This document shows positions 15,239 to 23,078 of a DNA stretch of 46,938 nucleotides, piece by piece (within the stretch, counting starts at the first letter, position 1; each line of letters opens with the position of its first letter). Both the position numbers and the translations under genes were made by a program. Under the pieces are notes generated by a model. That model saw nothing but the letters and a program-made list of their open reading frames with translations, did no database searches and was not told the DNA's origin. Source of the DNA: Bacteroides acidifaciens (lineage in GTDB: Bacteria > Bacteroidota > Bacteroidia > Bacteroidales > Bacteroidaceae); NCBI RefSeq assembly GCF_024623065.1, contig NZ_JANJZR010000032.1:1-46938 (forward strand), written 5' to 3'.

Positions 15239-16245
15239 TGATACAAGAACTGACGATAAGTGGTTTGAAGAATATTAAGCATGAAAAGATGGCGTTGAAG
15301 CCGTTAACTTTGTTGACGGGGCTGAATTCGACTGGAAAATCGAGCGTATTGCAGGCCATTTTATTGGTGAATAAGGCTACCACCAAGAGCGGACAACTAC
15401 ATTTGAGCCAGTTGCTTTCTTCTTTTTCCACTCTTAGGAATATATATGAGAATGCAAAAGAAATTGAGATTCGATTGGATATAGATGGAACTATTGTAGG
15501 ATATAAACTCTCAGAGAAGGAGGAAGAGGAGAATATGACAGGATGTGCCGGATTGGAAATAGAGAAAAATCTATTTTATCTGTCGGCTAACCGTGTGGGG
15601 GCCGAGAATTTGGCAAGTATGTCTTCTGTAACGGTGTGTGGTGTTGATGGAAATTATCTGTTAGGTACTTTTGAAAGAGAGAAATCTAAAGCCTTGATTA
15701 GTGCTTTAGTAAAAGATGAAAGTTCGTTTACATTGGCTGCCCAACTTAATTATTGGCAAAGTTATATATTGGGATTGAAGCTGGAATTGAAAACGGAAAA
15801 GAGGAATGAGCAGATAGTGGAGGTAAAATATAATAGTGACAATATTCCGGGAATCTTACCTACACAATTGGGGGCTGGTGTGAGTTATCTGGCAAAAGTG
15901 CTTATTTTGTGCTTACGTTCCCAACCGGGAGATGTAGTAATGATTGAGAACCCGGAAATACATCTTCATCCGGCTGCTCAATCCCGCTTGGGGGATTTCT
16001 TTGCTTTTATCGCCAATGCCGGTATTCAATTGATTATAGAAACGCATTGCGACCATTTGATTAATAAATTGCAATATTTGGTATTTAAGAAGAAATTTGA
16101 TGCGGAAAAGGCAATTATATATTATAAGAAAGAAATTGTTGACCCGTTTGAAAGAATTCAGCTAAATAGGGATGGGCGTTTTCAGCCTGAGTTTCCGAGG
16201 GGCTTTTTTGATGCAACATTGGCTGAACTTTTAGAAATGGAATGA
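15238..16245 (+). CDS. AAA family ATPase, DUF3696 type (OLD-like), cassette gene 2
   Basis: This 335-residue protein has Walker A GLNSTGKS (28-35), an ABC-like signature LGAGVSY (211-217), Walker B VVMIENPE (233-240) followed by IHLHPAAQ, and the ETH switch at 268-270. The C-terminal FPRGFFDATLAELLE (about 318-332) is typical of DUF3696. The layout is an ATPase core without a TOPRIM nuclease. DUF3696 ATPases occur next to DUF262 genes in many bacteria, from what I recall of the family. It starts on the last base of the DUF262 stop and ends one base before gene 3. Its likely role is energy-dependent sensing or regulation of an effector. Confidence 0.9.
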   Translation: MIQELTISGLKNIKHEKMALKPLTLLTGLNSTGKSSVLQAILLVNKATTKSGQLHLSQLLSSFSTLRNIYENAKEIEIRLDIDGTIVGYKLSEKEEEENMTGCAGLEIEKNLFYLSANRVGAENLASMSSVTVCGVDGNYLLGTFEREKSKALISALVKDESSFTLAAQLNYWQSYILGLKLELKTEKRNEQIVEVKYNSDNIPGILPTQLGAGVSYLAKVLILCLRSQPGDVVMIENPEIHLHPAAQSRLGDFFAFIANAGIQLIIETHCDHLINKLQYLVFKKKFDAEKAIIYYKKEIVDPFERIQLNRDGRFQPEFPRGFFDATLAELLEME

Positions 16246-16246
16246 T

Positions 16247-16951
16247 ATGGGAAATTATAGTTTTGTATTGAGTGATGAGTTACAAGAAGAGTATTGTAAC
16301 TTTAAGGAGGGACGAGATTATGATAGAAATTTGATTGAGAAACTTTTGCATTATTATAAACCTTCTATTTTAACGAATACTAGCCAACTCAAGAGGATCG
16401 GGAAGGGTATTAGTGCACAATTAGAGACTACGCTTAGAAAAAGTGGCTTTACGACGCAACCCTTAGAGGATTTAGCTCAAAATACATTGTATAAGATTAT
16501 TTTGTGTACAGATAAGGATTATTATCCTTATGTGAATATTAATGGAGATAAAATCGAAAATAATCTGACCGCTTGTTTTTTCAAGCGTGAAAGCCGGCAG
16601 AAAGCTATAGAGCATATTGCAGCACTATGCAGAAAAGCTAAAACTATTTATGTATATGATAAATATTCTTTTCAGGGTGGTGCCAATGTAGAACTTTTGA
16701 AGGCTATTTTCCCAACAAAACAACTGACTGTAGTCTATGATTCTCAGTATCTGGATGTAGCTATGTTAAGAGCGCATTGTGAAAAATGGACATTTGTAGA
16801 TCGTACATTACCGGAGTATCACGACCGTTATTTGGTATTGGATGATGAATTGGAAATAATATTGACTAGTGGGTTCGATTATTTGATAAAAACAGAAAAG
16901 GAATTTACCTATATTGTCCGTCCTGTTTCGAGGCGGCGTTTTCAGCTATAA
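16247..16951 (+). CDS. PLD/MIT_C-like protein of unknown function, cassette gene 3
   Basis: A 234-residue protein with no certain family. Residues 1-110 are novel. Residues about 115-165 (IEHIAALCRKAKTIYVYDKY, then a short helix and a TVVYDS strand) look like a Rossmann-like layer of a phospholipase-D fold. Residues 191-213 carry YHDRYLVLDD and ILTSGFDYL. This matches the H-x-[KR]-x4-D and following GS-x-N position of PLD enzymes, and even more the HDR...GRGLD pattern of the MIT_C (MITD1 C-terminal) PLD-like domain. It is therefore the candidate effector or nucleic-acid/lipid-binding partner. The single HKD-like motif implies a dimeric active site or an inactive fold. It is directly coupled to gene 2 and followed by a terminator. 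Confidence 0.75.
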   Translation: MGNYSFVLSDELQEEYCNFKEGRDYDRNLIEKLLHYYKPSILTNTSQLKRIGKGISAQLETTLRKSGFTTQPLEDLAQNTLYKIILCTDKDYYPYVNINGDKIENNLTACFFKRESRQKAIEHIAALCRKAKTIYVYDKYSFQGGANVELLKAIFPTKQLTVVYDSQYLDVAMLRAHCEKWTFVDRTLPEYHDRYLVLDDELEIILTSGFDYLIKTEKEFTYIVRPVSRRRFQL

Positions 16952-16968
16952 TAAAATAACAGAATACT

Positions 16969-17008
16969 AAAAGGCAGGCGGGAAAAAATTTCCCGCCTGC
17001 CTTTTTTT
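16969..17008 (+). terminator. Terminator hairpin T2 (right boundary of accessory segment)
   Basis: A 17-bp stem (AAAAGGCAGGCGGGAAA with TTTCCCGCCTGCCTTTT) with AAA loop, ending in a T7 tract. Its reverse complement contains the whole T1 core (13873-13900), including the loop. Confidence 0.92.
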
Positions 17009-17129
17009 GTTGCAAACATATCAAATAGTAGCTATATCTTTTTCCGTGTGCGATAACGAAAATGGAAGAAATAACAATTTATTATGTAGAAAAAATATGG
17101 GGAATGCTTCGTAGTTCACAAATAATGAT

Positions 17130-17137
17130 TAAATTTG
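17130..17137 (+). promoter_or_regulatory. Promoter of the rseC-rnf operon
   Basis: TAAATTTG, giving a leader of about 20 nt before the rseC ATG at 17166. No other TAnnTTTG box is seen within the operon. Confidence 0.65.
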
Positions 17138-17165
17138 CCGCGATTTGTAATGTTGAGTTTGCAAA

Positions 17166-17591
17166 ATGACGAATAATACTATAAAGCATCTGGGTATTGT
17201 GGAAAACATACAGGGTTCTCATCTGTCGGTGAGGATTGTCCAGACATCGGCTTGTGCGGCTTGTAGCGCAAAGGGGCATTGTTCCTCGGCGGATAGTAAG
17301 GACAAAATCATAGATATTATAGATACCGCAGCTTCTTCCTATCAGGTGGGGGAGAAGGTGATGGTGGTCGGCGAAACATCGATGGGCATGATGGCAGTGT
17401 CATTTGCTTTCGTACTTCCTTTCGTACTTCTTATATTTTCATTGTTTCTTTTGATGGCGTGGATAGAGAATGAGTTGTATGCAGCACTTCTTTCTCTGGC
17501 TGTCCTCGCGCCTTATTATTTCGTCTTGTGGCTCAATAAAACACGATTGAAGCAAAAATTTTCATTTACTATAAAACCAATAAATAACTAA
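17166..17591 (+). CDS. rseC: RseC/MucC-family SoxR-reducing system protein
   Basis: This 141-residue protein has a Cys cluster C30-x2-C33-x5-C39 in a soluble N-terminal part and two membrane helices (about 76-96 and 102-119). That is the RseC layout, in which the Cys residues probably hold an Fe-S centre. In E. coli RseC acts with Rnf-like proteins to reduce SoxR. As first gene of the rnf operon, 7 nt before rnfB, it probably assists assembly or redox coupling of the Rnf complex. Confidence 0.9.
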   Translation: MTNNTIKHLGIVENIQGSHLSVRIVQTSACAACSAKGHCSSADSKDKIIDIIDTAASSYQVGEKVMVVGETSMGMMAVSFAFVLPFVLLIFSLFLLMAWIENELYAALLSLAVLAPYYFVLWLNKTRLKQKFSFTIKPINN

Positions 17592-17598
17592 AAACATT

Positions 17599-18549
17599 AT
17601 GAATTTGATTCTGATTGCAGTGATTTCATTGGGAGCTATAGCGCTCGTATTGGCCGCTATTCTTTATGTGGCTTCCAAGAAATTCGCCGTGTATGAAGAT
17701 CCGCGGATTGCCCAGGTGGGGGAGGTGCTTCCTCAGGCGAATTGCGGCGGATGTGGCTATCCCGGTTGTAGCGGCTTTGCCGATGCTTGCGTCAAAGCCG
17801 GTTCGCTGGATGGTAAATTCTGCCCTGTAGGCGGACAACCTGTCATGGCGAAAGTGGCTGATATCCTCGGACTGGCAGCTGGTGAAGCTGAACCGATGGT
17901 AGCAGTGGTAAGATGTAACGGAACGTGTGCGAATCGTCCGCGTACCAATTTGTATGACGGTGCGAAGAGCTGCGCTATCGCCGCCTCACTATATGGTGGT
18001 GAAACAGGTTGTAGCTACGGCTGTCTGGGGTGTGGCGACTGTGTGGCGGCTTGTCAGTTCGATGCCATTCGCATGAATCCTGAAACGGGTATTCCCGAAG
18101 TGGACGAAGCGAAATGTACGGCTTGTGGAGCTTGTGTGAAGGCGTGTCCGAAAGCGATTATCGAGATTCGTCCGCAAGGCAAGAAGTCGCGCCGTGTGTA
18201 CGTCTCTTGTGTGAATAAGGACAAGGGTGCCGTGGCACGCAAGGCTTGTACCGTTAGCTGTATCGGCTGTGGCAAGTGTGTGAAGACTTGTCCGTTTGAG
18301 GCTATTACGCTGGAGAACAACCTGGCTTACATCGACCCGGCCAAGTGCAAATCTTGCCGCAAGTGTGAGGAAGTCTGTCCGCAAGGAACCATTGTCGCAT
18401 TGAATTTCCCGCCGCGCAAGCCGAAGACGGAAGAGGCTACGGCTGCTGCTCCGAAGGCTGCAGTTGCTCCGAAAGAAACGGCTGCTGCTCCGAAAGAAAC
18501 GGCTGCTGCTCCGAAAGAAACGGCTGAAGCTCCGAAAGTAACAGAATAA
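17599..18549 (+). CDS. rnfB: Rnf complex subunit RnfB (multi-cluster ferredoxin)
   Basis: This 316-residue protein has an N-terminal membrane anchor (1-25). A four-Cys cluster motif follows (C49, C52, C57, C75), then several ferredoxin-type motifs (CLGCGDC at about 142-148, CTACGAC 173-179, CIGCGKC 221-227, CKSCRKC 250-256). RnfB takes electrons from reduced ferredoxin and passes them into the membrane complex. The protein has more clusters than the short E. coli form, as in anaerobes. A repetitive Ala/Pro/Lys/Glu tail (about 281-316) comes from a tandem DNA repeat. It is second gene of the operon. Confidence 0.97.
   Translation: MNLILIAVISLGAIALVLAAILYVASKKFAVYEDPRIAQVGEVLPQANCGGCGYPGCSGFADACVKAGSLDGKFCPVGGQPVMAKVADILGLAAGEAEPMVAVVRCNGTCANRPRTNLYDGAKSCAIAASLYGGETGCSYGCLGCGDCVAACQFDAIRMNPETGIPEVDEAKCTACGACVKACPKAIIEIRPQGKKSRRVYVSCVNKDKGAVARKACTVSCIGCGKCVKTCPFEAITLENNLAYIDPAKCKSCRKCEEVCPQGTIVALNFPPRKPKTEEATAAAPKAAVAPKETAAAPKETAAAPKETAEAPKVTE
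18442..18543 (+). repeat. Tandem 21-bp repeat coding the RnfB tail
   Basis: Five in-frame units encode variants of A-A-A-P-K-E-T. Two units (18481-18501 and 18502-18522) are identical, and the second unit is shortened to 18 bp. Copy-number change would alter tail length by seven residues without shifting the frame. Confidence 0.9.
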
Positions 18550-18573
18550 TAACAGAATAAAATACAGAATTGT

Positions 18574-19911
18574 ATGTTAAAGACATTTTCAATTGGTGGA
18601 GTTCATCCACACGAAAATAAATTGTCGGCACATCAACCTATTATCACGGCGGAAGTTCCTGCAAAGGCAGTTATCCTGCTGGGGCAGCACATCGGTGCGC
18701 CTGCAAAACCGATTGTTGCGAAAGGTGATGTGGTAAAGGTGGGCACTAAGATTGCCGAACCTGCCGGCTTTGTTTCGGCAGCAATTCACTCTTCGGTCAG
18801 TGGTAAAGTGGCGAAGATTGATACTATAGTCGATGCCAGCGGTTATGCGAAACCTGCCATCTTCATTGATGTGGAAGGCGACGAATGGGAAGAAACAATC
18901 GACCGTAGCACCACACTGGTGAAAGAGTGTGAACTTTCCACAGAAGAGATCGTGAAGAAGATTGCCGATGCCGGAATCGTAGGTCTGGGCGGTGCTTGTT
19001 TCCCTACGCAGGTGAAACTTTGTCCTCCTCCTTCTTTCAAGGCTGAATGTGTGATTATCAATGCCGTAGAGTGTGAACCTTACCTGACTGCCGACCATCA
19101 GCTGATGCTGGAACACGCGGAAGAAATTATGGTAGGTGTTTCTATCCTGATGAAAGCGGTGAAAGTGAACAAGGCATTTATCGGAATCGAAAATAATAAG
19201 CCGGATGCTATCGAACTGATGACCAAAGTGGCTTCCGGCTATGCTGGCATCGAGGTAGTGCCCTTGAAGGTGAAATATCCGCAAGGAGGTGAAAAACAGC
19301 TGATCGATGCGATCACCAAACGTCAGGTGGCGAGCGGCGCATTGCCTATCTCTACGGGAGCAGTCGTGCAGAACGTGGGAACAGCATTTGCCGTTTATGA
19401 AGCTGTACAGAAAAATAAGCCGTTGTTCGAACGTGTGATTACCGTGACAGGAAAGTCGGTGGCGAAACCTTCCAACTTCCTGGCTCGTATCGGTACGCCG
19501 ATGAAGCAGTTGATCGACGCTTGCGGCGGTCTGCCCGAAGATACGGGAAAAGTAATCGGCGGCGGTCCGATGATGGGTAAGGCGCTCGTAAATATCGAGG
19601 TTCCTACTGCGAAGGGCAGTTCCGGTATCCTGATTATGAATCGGAAGGAAGCCAAACGCGGTGAGGCGCAGACTTGTATCCGTTGCGCGAAGTGTGTGAG
19701 CGCTTGCCCGATGGGACTGGAACCCTACTTGCTCGGAGCTTTGTCCGAAAACGGAGATTTTGAAACAATGGAAAAAGAGAGAATCATGGATTGTATCGAG
19801 TGCGGCTCTTGCCAGTTCACTTGTCCTGCCAACCGTCCGCTGCTCGACTATTGTCGTCTGGGCAAAGGTAAGGTCGGAGCTATGATTCGCGCACGTCAAG
19901 CTAAAAAATAA
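18574..19911 (+). CDS. rnfC: Rnf complex subunit RnfC (NADH/FMN and Fe-S subunit)
   Basis: This 445-residue protein has an N-terminal barrel-like domain, the NQO1-like core with IVGLGGACFPTQVKL (about 135-149) and NAVECEPYLT (about 163-172) for FMN/NADH binding, a SLBB-like segment, and two [4Fe-4S] motifs CIRCAKCVSACP (368-379) and CIECGSCQFTCP (407-418). RnfC exchanges electrons with NAD+/NADH at the cytoplasmic side. Its length matches the compact anaerobe form without the long C-terminal extension of enterobacteria. It lies 24 nt after rnfB and 5 nt before rnfD. Confidence 0.97.
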   Translation: MLKTFSIGGVHPHENKLSAHQPIITAEVPAKAVILLGQHIGAPAKPIVAKGDVVKVGTKIAEPAGFVSAAIHSSVSGKVAKIDTIVDASGYAKPAIFIDVEGDEWEETIDRSTTLVKECELSTEEIVKKIADAGIVGLGGACFPTQVKLCPPPSFKAECVIINAVECEPYLTADHQLMLEHAEEIMVGVSILMKAVKVNKAFIGIENNKPDAIELMTKVASGYAGIEVVPLKVKYPQGGEKQLIDAITKRQVASGALPISTGAVVQNVGTAFAVYEAVQKNKPLFERVITVTGKSVAKPSNFLARIGTPMKQLIDACGGLPEDTGKVIGGGPMMGKALVNIEVPTAKGSSGILIMNRKEAKRGEAQTCIRCAKCVSACPMGLEPYLLGALSENGDFETMEKERIMDCIECGSCQFTCPANRPLLDYCRLGKGKVGAMIRARQAKK

Positions 19912-19916
19912 CGAAT

Positions 19917-20924
19917 ATGGAAAATAAATTAATCGTATCACTATCACCCCACGTTCATGGCGGAGACAGCGTGAAGAAGAATATGTACGGCGTGCTGATT
20001 GCACTGGTTCCGGCTTTTCTGGTGTCTCTCTATTTCTTCGGACTGGGTGCGCTGATTGTTACAGCTACTTCCGTTGCGGCTTGTTTGTTCTTCGAATGGG
20101 CGATCGGAAAATATCTACTGAAGAAACCGGCCACGACCATCTGCGACGGCTCTGCCATCATTACAGGTGTGTTGCTGGCATTCAACTTACCGTCTAATCT
20201 TCCTATCTGGATTATCATTCTGGGTGCACTGTTTGCTATCGGTGTAGGCAAAATGTCTTTCGGTGGATTAGGCTGCAATCCTTTTAATCCGGCACTGGCA
20301 GGACGTGTGTTCCTGTTGCTCTCTTTCCCGGTGCAGATGACCAGCTGGCCGGTAGTCGGACAGTTGACCGCTTATACGGATGCTACCACCGGTGCCACTC
20401 CGCTGGCATTGATGAAACAAGCGATTCATGCTGCAGATAAGAGTGCGGCTATGGATGCTTTAAACCGGATTCCGGATGCATTGAGTTTGCTGATCGGACA
20501 GAATGGCGGATGCCTGGGTGAAGTGAGTGCATTGGCTCTATTGCTCGGACTGGTTTATATGCTCTGGAAGAAGATTATCACGTGGCATATTCCTGTGTCT
20601 ATTCTGGCTACCGTGTTTATCTTTGCGGGTATCATGCACCTGGCAGATCCGGAAAAATATGTTTCTCCGGTATTGCAGTTGCTCTCCGGTGGTCTGATGC
20701 TGGGTGCTGTCTTTATGGCAACCGACTATGTGACTTCTCCGATGAGTAAGAAAGGAATGTTGATTTATGGTGTATGTATCGGTCTGCTGACGGTTGTCAT
20801 CCGTCTGTTCGGTGCTTATCCCGAAGGTATGTCGTTCGCCATCCTGATTATGAATGCGTTCACTCCGCTGATTAACACCTATTGTAAACCAAAACGCTTT
20901 GGGGAGGTAGCGAAGAAGAAATGA
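19917..20924 (+). CDS. rnfD: Rnf complex subunit RnfD
   Basis: This 335-residue membrane protein has about nine or ten helices. It carries the flavinylation motif TTGATP (residues 157-162), where FMN is expected to be esterified to Thr161, and a conserved GGLGCNPFNPALAGR loop (116-130). With RnfG it carries electrons across the membrane and is homologous to NqrB. Its end overlaps rnfG by 4 nt (ATGA), a coupled pair. Confidence 0.97.
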   Translation: MENKLIVSLSPHVHGGDSVKKNMYGVLIALVPAFLVSLYFFGLGALIVTATSVAACLFFEWAIGKYLLKKPATTICDGSAIITGVLLAFNLPSNLPIWIIILGALFAIGVGKMSFGGLGCNPFNPALAGRVFLLLSFPVQMTSWPVVGQLTAYTDATTGATPLALMKQAIHAADKSAAMDALNRIPDALSLLIGQNGGCLGEVSALALLLGLVYMLWKKIITWHIPVSILATVFIFAGIMHLADPEKYVSPVLQLLSGGLMLGAVFMATDYVTSPMSKKGMLIYGVCIGLLTVVIRLFGAYPEGMSFAILIMNAFTPLINTYCKPKRFGEVAKKK

Positions 20925-21658
20925 AAAAGTTAGAATCATCTTTAAAGAATATGTTGCTGGTACTTACGGGCGTGACTGCTGTTTCCGTAGCGTTGCTGGC
21001 TTATGTGAACGAACTGACGAAAGGCCCTATCGCCGAAGCGAACGCAAAGACGCTGAACGAGGCTTTGAAGAAGGTTCTTCCCGAATTTACGAACAATCCG
21101 GTAGCGGAAAGCGATACTATTTTCGGTGAGAAAGACGGAAAGAAATTCGTTGACTTTATCGTCTATCCGGCAAAGAACGGCGAAGAGCTGGTCGGTACGG
21201 CTGTTGAAGCCAAGTCGATGGGATTCGGCGGTGAACTGAAAGTGCTGGTAGGCTTTAATGCCGAAGGCAAAATCTATAATTACTCTCTGCTGGCTCATGC
21301 GGAAACTCCGGGGCTGGGCTCGAAGGCCGACAAATGGTTTGGTGCTTATGACCCTGCCAAAAGCGAACAGGCGGTGTCGCACGAAGAAAGTGCGAGGTCT
21401 ATCCTGGGCATGAATCCGGGTGAAGCTCCGCTGACTGTCAGCAAGGACGGCGGACAGGTGGACGCCATTACAGCTTCTACTATTACTTCACGTGCATTTC
21501 TGAATGCTGTAAATGCTGCTTATCAGGCTTATAAGGCAGAAGGTGGTGAAGTGAACGGTGTCAGCGGTGCTTCTCAAAAGGCTACAGGTGCAGACTCTGA
21601 CGCTGCTACGGGAGCTACGATTAAAGTTGAACTTACTGATTCGGTCAGTGCTAAATAA
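20921..21658 (+). CDS. rnfG: Rnf complex subunit RnfG (FMN-binding, NqrC-like)
   Basis: This 245-residue protein has an N-terminal anchor (about 9-28) and a periplasmic FMN_bind domain with ETPGLGSKA (128-136). The expected flavin attachment region reads DAITASTITS (181-190), so the usual [ST]-G-A-T is [T]-A-S-T, with Thr187 at the attachment place. A tail of about 40 residues, rich in Gly, Ala and Ser, contains DAATGAT (227-233), which agrees better with the ApbE consensus. FMN is normally linked by ApbE and relays electrons from RnfB/RnfA-E to RnfD. Operon overlap with rnfD is 4 nt. Confidence 0.95.
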   Translation: MKKLESSLKNMLLVLTGVTAVSVALLAYVNELTKGPIAEANAKTLNEALKKVLPEFTNNPVAESDTIFGEKDGKKFVDFIVYPAKNGEELVGTAVEAKSMGFGGELKVLVGFNAEGKIYNYSLLAHAETPGLGSKADKWFGAYDPAKSEQAVSHEESARSILGMNPGEAPLTVSKDGGQVDAITASTITSRAFLNAVNAAYQAYKAEGGEVNGVSGASQKATGADSDAATGATIKVELTDSVSAK

Positions 21659-21672
21659 GAAAGGAGACAGAT

Positions 21673-22257
21673 ATGAATAACTTTAAAGTAATGATGAACG
21701 GGATTATCAAAGAGAATCCTACGTTTGTACTCCTGCTCGGTATGTGTCCTACATTGGGTACGACTTCGTCGGCCATCAACGGTATGGGTATGGGACTGGC
21801 TACCATGTTCGTTTTGATTTGCTCGAATGTGGTGATCTCTTTAATCAAGAACCTGATTCCGGATATGGTGCGTATCCCGTCGTTTATCGTGGTGATCGCG
21901 TCTTTCGTAACCTTGCTTCAAATGGTGATGCAGGCATACGTGCCGGGACTGTACGCTACGCTCGGTCTTTTCATCCCGTTGATTGTGGTGAACTGTATTG
22001 TGTTGGGACGTGCCGAAGCCTTCGCTGCCAAGAATAACGCGGTTGCTTCTATGTTCGACGGTATCGGCATGGGACTTGGTTTTACCATTGCCCTGACATT
22101 GCTGGGTGCTGTTCGCGAATTCCTGGGAACCGGTAAGATTTTCAATCTGACCATCATGCCGGAAGAATATGGAATGTTGGTATTTGTATTGGCTCCGGGT
22201 GCTTTCATCGCTTTGGGATACCTCATTGCGCTGATTAACAGTCTCAAGAAAGCCTAA
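21673..22257 (+). CDS. rnfE: Rnf complex subunit RnfE
   Basis: This 194-residue protein has six membrane helices. The LGMCPTLGTT (about 19-28) and VVNCIVLGRAEAF (about 106-118) loops each carry the conserved Cys that, with those of RnfA, is known to bind an Fe-S cluster in the membrane plane. It is paired with RnfA as an inverted-topology homologue and passes electrons through the membrane. It lies 14 nt after rnfG. Confidence 0.96.
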   Translation: MNNFKVMMNGIIKENPTFVLLLGMCPTLGTTSSAINGMGMGLATMFVLICSNVVISLIKNLIPDMVRIPSFIVVIASFVTLLQMVMQAYVPGLYATLGLFIPLIVVNCIVLGRAEAFAAKNNAVASMFDGIGMGLGFTIALTLLGAVREFLGTGKIFNLTIMPEEYGMLVFVLAPGAFIALGYLIALINSLKKA

Positions 22258-22279
22258 TTCAATTAAATAAGAAAAGAAT

Positions 22280-22852
22280 ATGGAATATATATTGATATTT
22301 ATTTCGGCAATCTTTGTAAACAACATCGTGTTGTCGCAGTTCTTGGGTATCTGTCCGTTCCTGGGTGTATCCAAGAAGGTGGAAACAGCGATGGGTATGA
22401 GCGCTGCGGTTGCTTTCGTGTTGACCATCGCTACCATTGTTACTTTCCTGATTCAGAAGTTTGTATTGGATGTCTTCGGGCTGGGATATTTGCAGACCAT
22501 TACATTCATCCTGGTCATTGCCGGACTGGTGCAGATGGTGGAAATTATTCTGAAAAAAGTATCGCCTGCCCTGTATCAGGCGTTGGGCGTGTTCTTGCCC
22601 TTGATTACAACCAACTGTTGTATCCTTGGTGTGGCTATCCTGGTGATTCAGAAAGACTATGACCTGCTGACGGGTGTTGTATATGCATTCTCTACGGCTA
22701 TCGGCTTCGGGCTGGCACTGGTGCTCTTTGCCGGACTGCGCGAACAGATGAGTCTGGTGAAAGTTCCGAAAGGAATGCAAGGCACTCCGATTGCCTTGAT
22801 TACCGCCGGTCTGCTTGCTATGGCATTCATGGGATTCTCCGGCGTAGTGTAA
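22280..22852 (+). CDS. rnfA: Rnf complex subunit RnfA
   Basis: This 190-residue protein has six membrane helices with the Cys-bearing loops SQFLGICPFLGVS (about 19-31) and LPLITTNCCILG (about 107-118), matching RnfA/NqrE. With RnfE it binds the in-membrane Fe-S cluster. It is the last gene of the operon, and a strong terminator follows 28 nt after its stop. The order B-C-D-G-E-A with rseC first is the Bacteroidota arrangement. Confidence 0.97.
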   Translation: MEYILIFISAIFVNNIVLSQFLGICPFLGVSKKVETAMGMSAAVAFVLTIATIVTFLIQKFVLDVFGLGYLQTITFILVIAGLVQMVEIILKKVSPALYQALGVFLPLITTNCCILGVAILVIQKDYDLLTGVVYAFSTAIGFGLALVLFAGLREQMSLVKVPKGMQGTPIALITAGLLAMAFMGFSGVV

Positions 22853-22880
22853 AGACTTACAGTTGATAATTGATTGATAG

Positions 22881-22938
22881 GAATTGGAAACCCTGTTGTG
22901 TGGCGACATGCAGACTGCGGGTTTCCAATTCTTTTTTT
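22881..22938 (+). terminator. Terminator of the rnf operon
   Basis: A 13-bp perfect stem (GAATTGGAAACCC with GGGTTTCCAATTC) encloses 25 nt and is followed by T7. Confidence 0.9.
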
Positions 22939-23024
22939 TATATCCGATTTCCGTAAAATCGTTCTTTGATTATTTTTTATTGAAATAAATGGCCGTAAAT
23001 TGTTGGATTTTCATTTTATTTCCA

Positions 23025-23032
23025 TAATTTTG
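23025..23032 (+). promoter_or_regulatory. -7 box of galE
   Basis: TAATTTTG, with a TTG-type -33 region near 23000-23005. The predicted leader is about 40 nt. Confidence 0.75.
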
Positions 23033-23078
23033 TAGCTCAAACGACAAAAAGCCGGAAAACTAACCATTTATAAAGAAT

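Noticed and set aside
18589..20004. Long minus-strand open frame (about 470 codons) across rnfC
   Set aside because: It is antisense to a clear RnfC gene, has no family motif and an unnatural composition rich in His, Arg and Thr; it results from codon bias of the real gene.
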